From NCBI RefSeq assembly GCF_013009345.1, contig NZ_JABELE010000016.1, positions 26,432 to 90,431 on the forward strand: a stretch of DNA of 64,000 nt. The letters run 5' to 3'. The notes beneath the pieces were generated by a model that had not been told where the DNA came from, searched no databases, and was given only the letters and a program-made list of their open reading frames with translations. The position numbers were made by a program, and so were the translations under genes. Each line of letters opens with the position of its first letter. Position 1 is the stretch's first letter. Shown one piece after another: positions 26,752-35,653 of this stretch. The stretch is from Acinetobacter geminorum (GTDB lineage: Bacteria > Pseudomonadota > Gammaproteobacteria > Pseudomonadales > Moraxellaceae).

Positions 26752-28146
26752 TTATTCAATACGTTCGCCATGTTGGCTTAAATCCAGACCCATGCGCTCA
26801 TCATCAGAGTTAACACGGATACCAATCACAAGATCAATCACTTTAAGAATAATGAAAGTCGCGATACCACTGTAAACCATGGTTGCCAATACGCCTTCAA
26901 CTTGGACCCATAATTGACCAGCGAATGTTGGCGCTAATGCAACGTTGGCTGCTTTAATAATTTCGTCACTGTAGAATACGCCAGTTAAAATCGCACCGAC
27001 AATACCACCTACCGCATGCAAACCAAACGCATCCAAAGCATCATCGGCTTTAAGTAAGCGTTTAAGTGCTGTAATACCCCAGAAGCACACTACGCCACCA
27101 ATAAGGCCCATCACTAAAGCACCGCCTACACCGACAAAACCAGCGGCTGGTGTAATCACAACCAAACCAGCTACCGCACCAGAAGCACCACCTAATACAG
27201 ATGCTTTACCACGGATCATACGTTCAACAACCAACCAAGAGAATGCAGCAGCGGCAGCAGCAACTTGAGTCACTAAAATTGCCATACTTGCGCGAGCGCC
27301 AGCGCCTAGAGCACTACCACCGTTAAAGCCGAACCAACCCACCCAAAGTAAGCTTGCACCCACTACAGTTAAAGTCAGGTTATGCGGAGCCATAGATTCG
27401 CGGCCAAGGCCAATACGTTTTCCAAGCATGTAAGCAGCAACTAGACCTGCAACACCTGAGTTGATATGTACAACTGTACCACCAGCAAAATCTAATGCGC
27501 CTGCTTTAAATAACCAGCCATCTGCAGCCCACACCCAGTGGGTAATTGGTGCGTAAACAACGAGCACCCAAACTGCAATAAACACCATGAAAGCTGAATA
27601 CTTCATACGGTCTGCAATAGAACCGCTAAGGATCGCAACTGTAATAATGGCAAAAGTCATTTGGAAAATAACAAAGAGACTTTCAGGAATTGTCCCACTT
27701 AATGCATCAAACGCCACCCCGTTTAGCATTGCTTTAGACAAATCACCAAAAAATGCACCTGTGCCAGAGAACGCGATTGAGTAACCAGCAATCACCCACA
27801 GCAAACTTACCAAGATTGCAGCTGAAAGGCTGAACATCATCGTACTGAGTACATTTTTTTTACGTACCATACCGCCATAGAATAATGCCAATCCCGGAAT
27901 GGTCATTAATAGAACCAATGCGGTTGAAACTAAAATCCAAGAGGTATCACCCGTATCAAGAGTAGGTGTCGGTGCTGGAGCTGCTGGAGTTTCAGCAACT
28001 GGTGCTTCTGCAGTAGTTGCAGTAGCTGAAGATGTTGATACAGCCGCAACTTCCGATGTTGGCGTTGTTACAGCTTCTTCTGCCCAAACGGCAGTACCAC
28101 CCAAAAGAGCGCCTGATAGACTGAGCGCCATAAGCATTTTTTTCAT
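26752..28146 (-). CDS. amtB: Ammonium transporter AmtB
   Basis: An inner-membrane trimeric ammonium channel with 11 membrane helices (about residues 68-445). The conserved pore histidines are in APITHWVWA and FGLHAVGG. A signal peptide (about 1-22) precedes an unusual stretch of about 40 residues rich in Ala, Thr, Val and Pro before the first pore helix. It lies 57 bp downstream of glnK, the usual operon in which GlnK blocks the channel when nitrogen is plentiful. Confidence 0.95.
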   Translation of the reverse strand: MKKMLMALSLSGALLGGTAVWAEEAVTTPTSEVAAVSTSSATATTAEAPVAETPAAPAPTPTLDTGDTSWILVSTALVLLMTIPGLALFYGGMVRKKNVLSTMMFSLSAAILVSLLWVIAGYSIAFSGTGAFFGDLSKAMLNGVAFDALSGTIPESLFVIFQMTFAIITVAILSGSIADRMKYSAFMVFIAVWVLVVYAPITHWVWAADGWLFKAGALDFAGGTVVHINSGVAGLVAAYMLGKRIGLGRESMAPHNLTLTVVGASLLWVGWFGFNGGSALGAGARASMAILVTQVAAAAAAFSWLVVERMIRGKASVLGGASGAVAGLVVITPAAGFVGVGGALVMGLIGGVVCFWGITALKRLLKADDALDAFGLHAVGGIVGAILTGVFYSDEIIKAANVALAPTFAGQLWVQVEGVLATMVYSGIATFIILKVIDLVIGIRVNSDDERMGLDLSQHGERIE

Positions 28147-28203
28147 TCGTGTCCCCCAACCTCATTTGCGAGTTATTTTCTACTCAGCAAGCTTTGTGCC
28201 AAT

Positions 28204-28542
28204 TTAGACAGCATCCGGTCCAGTTTCACCCGTACGAATACGGATTACTTGTTCCAGGTTAGTCACAAAAATCTTACCATCGCCGATTTTTCCAGTGCTT
28301 GCTACACGCGTAATTGATTCAATTACTGCGTCGACCATTTCATCACTAATCGCAATCTCGATTTTTACTTTAGGTAAGAAATCAACCACATACTCTGCAC
28401 CACGGTAGAGTTCTGTATGCCCTTTTTGACGACCAAAACCTTTAACTTCAGTTACGGTAATCCCTTGTACACCAATGTCAGAGAGTGCTTCACGCACGTC
28501 ATCCAATTTAAACGGTTTTACAATTGCAGTTACAAGCTTCAT
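28204..28542 (-). CDS. glnK: Nitrogen regulatory protein P-II (GlnK)
   Basis: A trimeric PII signal protein sensing 2-oxoglutarate and ATP/ADP. The T-loop contains Tyr46 and the uridylylation site Tyr51 (ELYRGAEYVVDFLPK), with a C-terminal ATP-binding region GKIGDGKIFV. It has the canonical 112 residues. It is first in glnK-amtB, which identifies it as GlnK rather than GlnB. Confidence 0.94.
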   Translation of the reverse strand: MKLVTAIVKPFKLDDVREALSDIGVQGITVTEVKGFGRQKGHTELYRGAEYVVDFLPKVKIEIAISDEMVDAVIESITRVASTGKIGDGKIFVTNLEQVIRIRTGETGPDAV

Positions 28543-28582
28543 GTTTGTTTCCTTCGGCTTCTTTTCACCAGTAAGGTTTTAT

Positions 28583-28600
28583 GTTCAATTTTCATGCCAA
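28583..28600 (-). promoter_or_regulatory. Possible sigma-54 promoter of glnK-amtB
   Basis: The minus strand reads TTGGCATGAAAATTGAAC, close to the -24/-12 consensus TTGGCACG-N4-TTGCW. The -24 GG is intact, but the -12 dinucleotide is GA instead of GC. It lies about 44 bp before the glnK start, where an NtrC-controlled promoter is expected. The imperfect -12 element keeps confidence low. Confidence 0.4.
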
Positions 28601-28820
28601 TATTTCAAAGGTTGAGGGAAATGAATCTTTTGCATGAACTTTCTTTATAACCTATTTAGTGAGCAAGATGTAGATGAGCTATCAAAAATAAAATGAATTT
28701 TCAGTAGTGTTATATGCTGATTTAATGATCTATTTGCACTAAAAGAATTGAAACCTATATCCAGCGCTTAAGCAGTGTTAAACTGTAAACCATAAAGTAA
28801 TACAACACTTTGGATATTTC

Positions 28821-29048
28821 ATGCTAGAAACTTTGCTACAGGCCATTCTGGAACAAATTGATGAGCCTAAAAAAGATTTGGAAAAAAATTTACGTGCATT
28901 ATTAAATGAAGCGGTCGAAAAGTTAGAGCTTGTTTCCAAACAAGAGATCGACCGTCAAAAGACTGCACTTCAATCAGCCAATCAACGTTTAGAAGAGCTA
29001 CAAAGACAAGTAAGTTTGTTAGAAGAAACTTTAAAGAATAAAAAATAA
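28821..29048 (+). CDS. ubiK: UbiK-family ubiquinone biosynthesis accessory factor
   Basis: A 75-residue protein of the UbiK/YqiC (BMFP) family, which helps assemble or tether the soluble ubiquinone hydroxylation complex. The N-terminal amphipathic helix (LETLLQAILEQI) and the C-terminal trimeric coiled coil (about 42-73, with LEELQRQVSLLEETL) are visible. It precedes comM by 65 bp. Confidence 0.85.
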   Translation: MLETLLQAILEQIDEPKKDLEKNLRALLNEAVEKLELVSKQEIDRQKTALQSANQRLEELQRQVSLLEETLKNKK

Positions 29049-29113
29049 GCACCAACGTAGCGCATTTATACTTTACAACGATTAAAAATGAAGCACCATA
29101 ATGGAACAATAAG

Positions 29114-30601
29114 ATGTCTTTTTCTAAAATTTATACACGGGGACTTTTAGGTTTACATGCGCCTCTGATTGAAGTTGAGGTACATGTGAGTCAAGGCTTA
29201 CCTTCTCTTACTATTGTCGGCCTAGCAGAGGCGGCGGTAAGAGAAAGTAAAGACCGGGTTCGCTCAGCCATTATTAATAGTGGATTTCAATTTCCAACAA
29301 AACGGCTGACCATTAATCTTGCACCAGCAGATTTGCCCAAAGATGGTTCACGTCTAGATTTACCTATTGCTGTAGGTATTTTAATTGCATCTGGCCAGCT
29401 CCCAGAAAACTGTGCCGAAGATTTTGAATTAATTGGTGAATTAGCTTTAGATGGCCATGTAAGACCAGTGTCAGGTACTTTAACTTTGGCAATGGCGTGT
29501 CAACAGGCCAAGCATAAAATGCTTTTACCTCTCGATAATAGTCAGGATATTAGCCATTTACCGAATCTTGAATGTTATCCAGTGAGCCATTTAAAAGAAG
29601 TCTGTGATCATTTTCTGGGCATGAAATCGCTATCTTCGATTGAACCTGCAACGACCTCAAACCAAATGCCTTATAAATTTGATCTGGCAGATGTAAAAGG
29701 TCAGCTACGTCCACGTCGCGCACTAGAAATAGCAGCCGCAGGCGGGCACTCGCTGCTCTTTAAAGGACCACCAGGAACAGGTAAGACTTTACTCGCTTCA
29801 CGTCTTCCTTCAATTTTGCCACCGCTTTCTAATCAGGAAACGCTTGAAGTCGCGAGTATTTATTCTATTTCAAATACACCGCATACCTTTGGTCAGCGTC
29901 CATTTCGTGCGCCCCACCATACAGCATCAGCCATTGCACTAGTTGGGGGCGGCTCACATCCTAAACCGGGTGAAATTACTTTATCTCATTTAGGGGTTTT
30001 GTTTTTAGATGAACTCCCCGAGTTTGACAGAAAAGTGCTAGAAGTCTTACGTCAGCCACTTGAATCAAAAGAAATCATTATTTCACGTGCAGCTCGGCAA
30101 ATTACCTATCCTGCAAACTTTCAGCTCATTGCAGCAATGAATCCTTGTCCATGTGGTTATGCGTTTAATCAAGACAGCCGTTGCCAATGTTCACCAGAAA
30201 GTATTAAGCGCTATCAAAACCGTATATCAGGGCCATTACTTGACCGTATCGATTTACATATTGATGTACCTCCTTTAAAAGCTCAGGAACTGCAAGATCC
30301 AACACCTGCTGAAGACTCTACAACTGTACGGCATCGTGTGATTTATGCTTATGAACAACAAATGCAAAGACAAGATTGTTTAAATCAAGCACTCTCACCA
30401 AAACAACTCGAGCAATATGCCGTTCTCGATAGTACTTCACAGCGAATGATGGAAATGGCTCAGCAACGTTTAAATTTATCTGCTCGTGCTTATCATCGTG
30501 TTTTACGGGTTGCTCGTACTATTGCCGATTTGGCCCAAAGTGAGGTCATTCAAAGTCCTCATCTTACAGAAGCACTCTCTTATCGAGGTAATCACTCTTA
30601 A
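29114..30601 (+). CDS. comM: ComM/YifB AAA+ ATPase, uninterrupted
   Basis: A hexameric helicase promoting branch migration during natural transformation. The N-terminal Lon-protease-like domain (about 1-170) is followed by an Mg-chelatase-type AAA+ module with Walker A GPPGTGKT (about residue 218), Walker B LFLDELPEF, and a C-terminal cysteine cluster CPCGYAF...CQC. It is full length (495 aa). In A. baumannii this gene is the usual insertion site of AbaR resistance islands; here no insertion is present. Confidence 0.94.
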   Translation: MSFSKIYTRGLLGLHAPLIEVEVHVSQGLPSLTIVGLAEAAVRESKDRVRSAIINSGFQFPTKRLTINLAPADLPKDGSRLDLPIAVGILIASGQLPENCAEDFELIGELALDGHVRPVSGTLTLAMACQQAKHKMLLPLDNSQDISHLPNLECYPVSHLKEVCDHFLGMKSLSSIEPATTSNQMPYKFDLADVKGQLRPRRALEIAAAGGHSLLFKGPPGTGKTLLASRLPSILPPLSNQETLEVASIYSISNTPHTFGQRPFRAPHHTASAIALVGGGSHPKPGEITLSHLGVLFLDELPEFDRKVLEVLRQPLESKEIIISRAARQITYPANFQLIAAMNPCPCGYAFNQDSRCQCSPESIKRYQNRISGPLLDRIDLHIDVPPLKAQELQDPTPAEDSTTVRHRVIYAYEQQMQRQDCLNQALSPKQLEQYAVLDSTSQRMMEMAQQRLNLSARAYHRVLRVARTIADLAQSEVIQSPHLTEALSYRGNHS

Positions 30602-30606
30602 AATTA

Positions 30607-30631
30607 AACAGCGGATTATGAGTCCGCTGTT
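30607..30631. terminator. Convergent terminator between comM and the mocR gene
   Basis: A 9-bp perfect stem (30607-30615 and 30623-30631) with a 7-nt loop. The right side is followed by CTTTTATT on plus and the left by T-rich sequence on minus. It overlaps the last codons of the MocR gene. Confidence 0.75.
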
Positions 30632-32049
30632 CTTTTATTAAGAGCTTCATTTAAGGTCTCAATTAAGGAAGTAATTTCTTTCTCTGATAGAGCAGCGAAA
30701 CCAAAGCGAATACAACAATTAGAAGACTCGATTTGTTTAAACTTATGCTCTGTATCAATGTTGAGTTCTTTTAATTTTATAAGCTGATCTTGAGTAAATG
30801 GTTTCTGGAACTTCACCCACAAAGCCATTCCACCTGCAGGTGGCTGTATTTGCACACTCTCTGCAAAAACTCGATGGAACTCATTTAATGCATGGTCACG
30901 GCGTAGCTGATATATCTTTTTCATTTTGCGGATGTGTCGTTTTATTTCACCTCGCTGCATTAAATCTGCTAACGCAAGTTCCGTAATATTATTTCCTTGG
31001 CGATCAATCACTAAAATATCTTCAGTAATGGATTGAATGATTATTGGAGACGCTACCATATATCCCAATCGGACGCCGGGTGCAAAGACCTTAGACAATG
31101 AGCCAATATGAATGACCAGTTCAGAATGAGGCAAACTTGCTAAGGGTGGCATAGGCCGACTGGCATAGTGGAATTCGTGGTCATAGTCGTCTTCAATAAT
31201 ATAAAAGCCCCATTTTTTTGAAAGCTCCAAGAGTTGAAGACGGCGATTCATTGGCATCGTGACAGTTGTGGGATATTGATGATGCGGAGTTGTATAAATG
31301 GCAGCAACCGAATGTTCTTGTAAAATCCGTTCTAAATCTTCAATGACAATACCTTGTTTATCTAATTTAACAGAAACCACTTGAAAGCCATTTGACTGAA
31401 ATGCTTTAAAAGCAGATGGATAATATAATTCCTCAATAACGATCACACCCTGCCGATTGGGTAATGCTCGAGAGGCAAGAAAAATTCCCATCTGACTACC
31501 ACGCACAATACAAATCTCATCTTCGGCAACATTCATAAAACGTTCCATCGATAGCATTTGTTGTAAGGCTTGTCTTAACTCAATCATTCCCCGTGGGTCG
31601 CCATAGCCCATGTACTGATTTTGAGTAATTTTAATCAGTGCATGTCGATAGGCCCGTGAAAATAATTCGTAGGGAATCAATCGTGGATCTGGCACCCCAT
31701 CGTTATGTGGGCGTTGAATCACTTCTTGAATGATTGGTTTATCATTAACTTTTCGTTCAGATACTGGCTCTATTTGAAGCTGTTTTTCCGGCAAAACATC
31801 CGCTACAAATGTACCTTTTCGGGGACGAGTCACAAGCCAACCTTGTGCTTCTAATTCTTCGTAAACTGCTTGTACGGTTTTTCGATTAATTTCTAGTTCT
31901 TTTGACAAGCTACGAGACCCGGGCAGCATAGTCCCCTGCACTAAACGGCCACTTAAAATTTCCTGACTAATTAGGTTAGTAAGCTTTAGAAAAACCGTTT
32001 TTTCTTCTCTTTCATCGATACGAAAATGTACTTGCCAAGGTCTTAGCAT
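30616..32049 (-). CDS. MocR/GabR-type PLP-dependent transcriptional regulator
   Basis: A chimeric regulator with a GntR winged helix at the N-terminus (about 15-80; GSRSLSKELEINRKTVQAVYEELEAQGWL) and a fold-type I aminotransferase-like domain (about 115-470). The PLP lysine is in HIGSLSKVFAPGVRLGYM, and the EDDYDHEFHY motif is typical of this family. Such proteins usually control a divergent metabolic gene using an amino compound or PLP as signal. The divergent neighbours are a class II aldolase and a DapA-like gene; (A)CTGGA repeats in the gap are probable operators. The ligand is unknown. Confidence 0.88.
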   Translation of the reverse strand: MLRPWQVHFRIDEREEKTVFLKLTNLISQEILSGRLVQGTMLPGSRSLSKELEINRKTVQAVYEELEAQGWLVTRPRKGTFVADVLPEKQLQIEPVSERKVNDKPIIQEVIQRPHNDGVPDPRLIPYELFSRAYRHALIKITQNQYMGYGDPRGMIELRQALQQMLSMERFMNVAEDEICIVRGSQMGIFLASRALPNRQGVIVIEELYYPSAFKAFQSNGFQVVSVKLDKQGIVIEDLERILQEHSVAAIYTTPHHQYPTTVTMPMNRRLQLLELSKKWGFYIIEDDYDHEFHYASRPMPPLASLPHSELVIHIGSLSKVFAPGVRLGYMVASPIIIQSITEDILVIDRQGNNITELALADLMQRGEIKRHIRKMKKIYQLRRDHALNEFHRVFAESVQIQPPAGGMALWVKFQKPFTQDQLIKLKELNIDTEHKFKQIESSNCCIRFGFAALSEKEITSLIETLNEALNKRTADS

Positions 32050-32059
32050 ATTCGCCCCA

Positions 32060-32150
32060 TCTGGACCATATAACTTATGAAAACTGGATGTATTGATTCA
32101 TCCAGTTGTTTTCTATTCTGCCTTCACCTACTTAATTTGGTCAACTGGAC
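32060..32150. promoter_or_regulatory. MocR/aldolase intergenic operator region
   Basis: The gap has a perfect 9-bp inverted repeat AACTGGATG/CATCCAGTT (32082-32090 and 32099-32107, 8-nt spacer). Further half-sites CTGGAC at 32061-32066 and ACTGGAC at 32144-32150 lie in direct orientation. MocR regulators typically bind repeated half-sites between themselves and their target, so this is the likely operator. Confidence 0.6.
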
Positions 32151-32160
32151 TGGAGAAGAG

Positions 32161-32937
32161 ATGAAGACTGCTTCTGTAAACAAACAAGACCTCATGCAAC
32201 ACGCACAGCAAGACATGCAAAAGTGGATTAGCGACACAGATTTAAGTGATCGTCAAAAGCTTGCACTCACTTGTCGTATTTTATTTGATCATGGTCATGA
32301 TGCTGGTTTGGCAGGTCAAATTACATGCCGTAGTGAAAATAAAGAAACCTTTATTACCCAACGTTTCGGTTTAGGTTTTGATGAAATTACTGCTTCAAAC
32401 TTACTTGAGGTGAATCAAGACTTAGAACCAATCAATCAAGAAGGAATGGCAAACCCAGCCAATCGTTTTCACACATGGATTTATAAAGAACATCCAGAAG
32501 TGAACTGCATTATCCATACGCATCCAACCCATGTTGCTGCTCTCTCCATGCTTCAGATTCCACTCATGATTTCTCAAATGGACGTCTGTGCACTTTACGA
32601 AGACTGCTCATTTGTAGGCCACTGGCCGGGAGTTCCTGTGGGCAATGAAGAAGGTATTTTGATTTCTTCTGCTTTGGGTAAAAACCGTGCTGTTTTGTTG
32701 TCTCACCATGGACAACTGGTTACAGGAAAAACCATTGAAGAAGCCTGCAACTTGGCGCTTTTAATTGAACGTGCAGCTCAACTGCAACTGCTAGCCATGT
32801 CTGCCGGACAAATCCAGCCCATCCCTCATGCTTTAGCAACAGAAGCTCATGATTGGGTTTCTACCGATAAACGCAACAAAGTGAACTTTGCTTACTACGC
32901 ACGTAAAGCTTTGAAAAAACATTCTGACTGTATTTAA
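32161..32937 (+). CDS. Class II aldolase/adducin-family protein
   Basis: A 258-residue member of the fuculose-1-phosphate aldolase/adducin fold. Zinc ligands appear as the HTHPTH cluster (about residues 119-124) and SHHGQLV further on, with DHGHDAGLAGQITCR at the front. The frame is open from 32077, but the ATG at 32161 has GGAGAAGAG directly upstream and removes an unlikely leader that overlaps the operator repeats. It is cotranscribed with the DapA-like gene 15 bp downstream. The substrate is not determinable; a hydroxy-acid or sugar-phosphate cleavage is plausible. Confidence 0.83.
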   Translation: MKTASVNKQDLMQHAQQDMQKWISDTDLSDRQKLALTCRILFDHGHDAGLAGQITCRSENKETFITQRFGLGFDEITASNLLEVNQDLEPINQEGMANPANRFHTWIYKEHPEVNCIIHTHPTHVAALSMLQIPLMISQMDVCALYEDCSFVGHWPGVPVGNEEGILISSALGKNRAVLLSHHGQLVTGKTIEEACNLALLIERAAQLQLLAMSAGQIQPIPHALATEAHDWVSTDKRNKVNFAYYARKALKKHSDCI

Positions 32938-32952
32938 AAAGAGACCTCAATC

Positions 32953-33831
32953 ATGAAACTAAACGGCATTATTGGCTATCCTGTTACCCCTTTTTCTGAT
33001 GACAACACCATTAACCTTCCTGTTCTAAAGCAGATGCTCGATTTGCTTATTGAAAATGGCTGTGATGCGATTGCACCTTTGGGTAGTACTGGTGAAAGTG
33101 CTTATCTTGAATGGGATGAGTGGTGCTTAGTCGCTAAGACTTCAATTGAAAGCATTAATAAACGTGTACCTGTCATTATTGGAATTTCAGAACTCACGAC
33201 GGATCAAGCCATCAAAAAAGCGCAGATCGCGCAAAGCTATGGTGCAGATGCACTTATGGTGATTCCTGTATCTTATTGGAAGCTAACAGATCAAGAGATT
33301 TTTGAATATTATCAGTCAATTGCACAAGCAACGACTTTGCCGATTATGATTTATAACAACCCTGCGACCAGTGGTGTTGATATGTCTCCAGAATTAATCG
33401 TGCGTATGTTTAATCAGATTTCAAACATTACGATGGTGAAAGAAAGTAGCGGTGATATTCAGCGTATGCATCAAATTTATGAGCTATCAAAAGGAGAACT
33501 CCCGTTTTATAACGGCTGTAATCCTCTAGCTTTAGAAGCTTTATGCTCTGGAGCCAGTGGTTGGTGTACAGCAGCGCCTAATCTATTAGGTCAGCTCCCC
33601 CAACAACTTATTCAGCATGTGAAAAATGGTAATTTAAATCAGGCTCAAAAATCATTTTACCAGCAACTCCCTCTACTACGCTTTATCGTAAGTGGTGGTT
33701 TACCTAAAACGATTAAAGCAGGTTTGCAGCTAAAAGGGATTTCTGCGGGTACGCCACGTAAACCTCTGATCAAAGCAAATGATGTTGAGCTTAGTCAATT
33801 AAAACAGTTACTTGCTCAAATAGAGGACTAA
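32953..33831 (+). CDS. Dihydrodipicolinate synthase-family (DapA-like) lyase
   Basis: A 292-residue Schiff-base class I aldolase of the DapA/NanA family. The N-terminal pyruvate-binding motif GSTGES, the Tyr in MIYNNPATSG (about 133-142) and the Schiff-base lysine in MVKESSGD are present. The operon with a class II aldolase under a MocR regulator suggests a catabolic lyase such as those acting on keto-deoxy sugars or hydroxyproline products, rather than the lysine-biosynthetic DapA. Confidence 0.82.
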   Translation: MKLNGIIGYPVTPFSDDNTINLPVLKQMLDLLIENGCDAIAPLGSTGESAYLEWDEWCLVAKTSIESINKRVPVIIGISELTTDQAIKKAQIAQSYGADALMVIPVSYWKLTDQEIFEYYQSIAQATTLPIMIYNNPATSGVDMSPELIVRMFNQISNITMVKESSGDIQRMHQIYELSKGELPFYNGCNPLALEALCSGASGWCTAAPNLLGQLPQQLIQHVKNGNLNQAQKSFYQQLPLLRFIVSGGLPKTIKAGLQLKGISAGTPRKPLIKANDVELSQLKQLLAQIED

Positions 33832-33833
33832 TA

Positions 33834-33863
33834 AAAAAAGCGGGTAAATAAACCCGCTTTTTT
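33834..33863. terminator. Bidirectional terminator
   Basis: A 12-bp stem (33834-33845 and 33852-33863) with a 6-nt loop and A/T tracts on both sides. It separates the DapA-like gene from the convergent TorF-family gene. Confidence 0.88.
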
Positions 33864-33874
33864 ACAATTCAAAC

Positions 33875-34687
33875 TTAGAATGTTTTAGTTAAACTAAACA
33901 CTAAGCCTGTGTCATAAGGTTTCTTACCAGCATCAGTCATACCAGAAGTACTAATGTCTGTACCAACAACATCTAGCTCAGCGACAATACCCAAGATGTT
34001 ATAATTCACACCAACTTTATAATCGATATAGCTATCATCTTCACCTGGTCCACCTGCAACTACAAGTAAAGAGTCTTTATTTTTTAGCTTGTTATAACCA
34101 ACTGAAGCAATTCCTGTAAATCCTGTGTCAGCTATTGGTGCTGAATAACCTACGTTAAAATACCAGAACTCATCAGAGTGGCCCCAATAATCATCTGAAT
34201 AGCTTACGCCCACACTAAGTGCATCACCTTTAAATAAAGAATCAGCAAACGTTAATTTTCCATAAAACTCGGTAAAGTCAAAACCTGTATCACCATTGTA
34301 TGGGTTAGTAAATTTTGAGTCAGAACCAATATAGCCATAATGAATTACACCCACATCATAAGTTGGTGCAAGCGTATCAGACAATTTTAATGTATTTGTA
34401 TAACCTAAAGAGATATCGGTTTCAGTTGAAACCCCTGGCGTATTAAAGTCAACGCTTGACCCCCAAAGCGCAACATAGGCACCTGACTTATGAGAAAAAG
34501 TAAAACCACCTTGAATGGCTGGGTTATTTGACGATTGTGTAACACCGCGGAAACGGTAGTCTGTAGTTGCCGCTACACTACCTGTTGCCGTGATTCCATA
34601 AAAAGATGGAGCATCTTCAGCCATAGCCATAGTTGACCCTGCTGCAAAGATACCAAGAGTTACTGCCTTAAGTGCAAATTTCATCAT
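33875..34687 (-). CDS. TorF-family putative outer membrane porin
   Basis: A 270-residue protein with a signal peptide (cleavage after about AMA, residue 23) and alternating amphipathic strands ending in the aromatic residue expected for BamA recognition (final SLTKTF). TorF-family signatures include TGSVAATTDYRFRGVTQSSNNPAIQGG near the N-terminus. The ATG at 34687 is chosen because GGGGGAG lies directly before it; a GTG five codons upstream overlaps that ribosome site. Substrate unknown. Confidence 0.85.
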   Translation of the reverse strand: MMKFALKAVTLGIFAAGSTMAMAEDAPSFYGITATGSVAATTDYRFRGVTQSSNNPAIQGGFTFSHKSGAYVALWGSSVDFNTPGVSTETDISLGYTNTLKLSDTLAPTYDVGVIHYGYIGSDSKFTNPYNGDTGFDFTEFYGKLTFADSLFKGDALSVGVSYSDDYWGHSDEFWYFNVGYSAPIADTGFTGIASVGYNKLKNKDSLLVVAGGPGEDDSYIDYKVGVNYNILGIVAELDVVGTDISTSGMTDAGKKPYDTGLVFSLTKTF

Positions 34688-34702
34688 TTTGATCTCCCCC
34701 AC

Positions 34703-35653
34703 AATGAACGCACGATTTATACGAATTAAACAAATTGTGTTACTTGAGCTTTAGCAATTGCTGTGCCAAGTACAAATTTGTCATAAGTGCTCTTCATTAA
34801 TTTCCGAGATCAAAACCACTTTATTATGAAATCCTTGTTTATTTTTCATAAAAATATATCTATAAAAAACATGATGATAAAATATATTTTTTATAAAATA
34901 AAAAATACCAGTCATACAAAAAACACCTTATCGGAAATTACTAAACGAGGTAAGGAGTATTCATTTGTTGCACATAAATTTTCTATTTAATCTTAGAGTC
35001 GAGATATAAAAAGTATGTAAATTTATTGAAGGCAATGCTTGTAATGGTCTCTGAATGAGCATTTTTACTAACTCAATTACTTTATTTATTTTTGAGTTCA
35101 AGCCAATGAGCTATTTTGGGTCTTTTTTAAGCAGGAATATGAATAAAAAGAAGAGTGCACAAAATTCAAGCAACATCTTGCACTAAGTTTGATCAGCGCA
35201 GACATATACTGTTGACCTATTATTCGTGATCTATTTTTGTACATCATACTTTTAAAACAATGTTATATAGTAACATTTTAGATAGATTTTAAAATAAAGA
35301 GGTGAAAAAAGTAACGTGAGATAAGATTAAAAAGTAAACATATCCAACAAAAAAGAGTAAAAAATGAACACAAGAATCAACTATTTTTTGAAGTTTAAAT
35401 ATAAAATAAATGGTAAAAATCAACTAAAAAATAAATTACTTTTTTTATTTTAAACAATAGATTAAGTATAAAAGACTATTATTAAATTCATTAAACAACC
35501 AGTAGCACATTAATCAATTTCTGCATAGCATATATAAAATAAAATCAACAAAAATATATCTTTTTTATAGATTACTTATACAATTGATGGAAATCCTAGG
35601 CCCTGAATAATAACAAGGCACAGGATTTATCGTTTTTATGAGGTTCTTTAAAT
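34703..35653. other. AT-rich gap of about 950 bp, no convincing gene
   Basis: Noticeably more AT-rich than the rest of the window, with many A- and T-runs. I see no gene with a plausible start and ribosome site. It contains a 7-bp palindrome AATGTTA-TATAG-TAACATT at 35259-35277 and, near its right end, the leader of the OprD-family porin. It probably holds promoters for both divergent porin genes; an undetected sRNA is possible. Confidence 0.6.
35591..35628 (+). promoter_or_regulatory. Stem in the leader of the OprD-family porin gene
   Basis: A 7-bp perfect inverted repeat AAATCCT (35591-35597) and AGGATTT (35622-35628), with an inner GCC/GGC pairing, lies about 25 bp before the start codon. 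An unpaired AT-rich loop (CTGAATAATAACAA) lies between. It may be a leader hairpin affecting translation or sRNA pairing. Confidence 0.35.
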
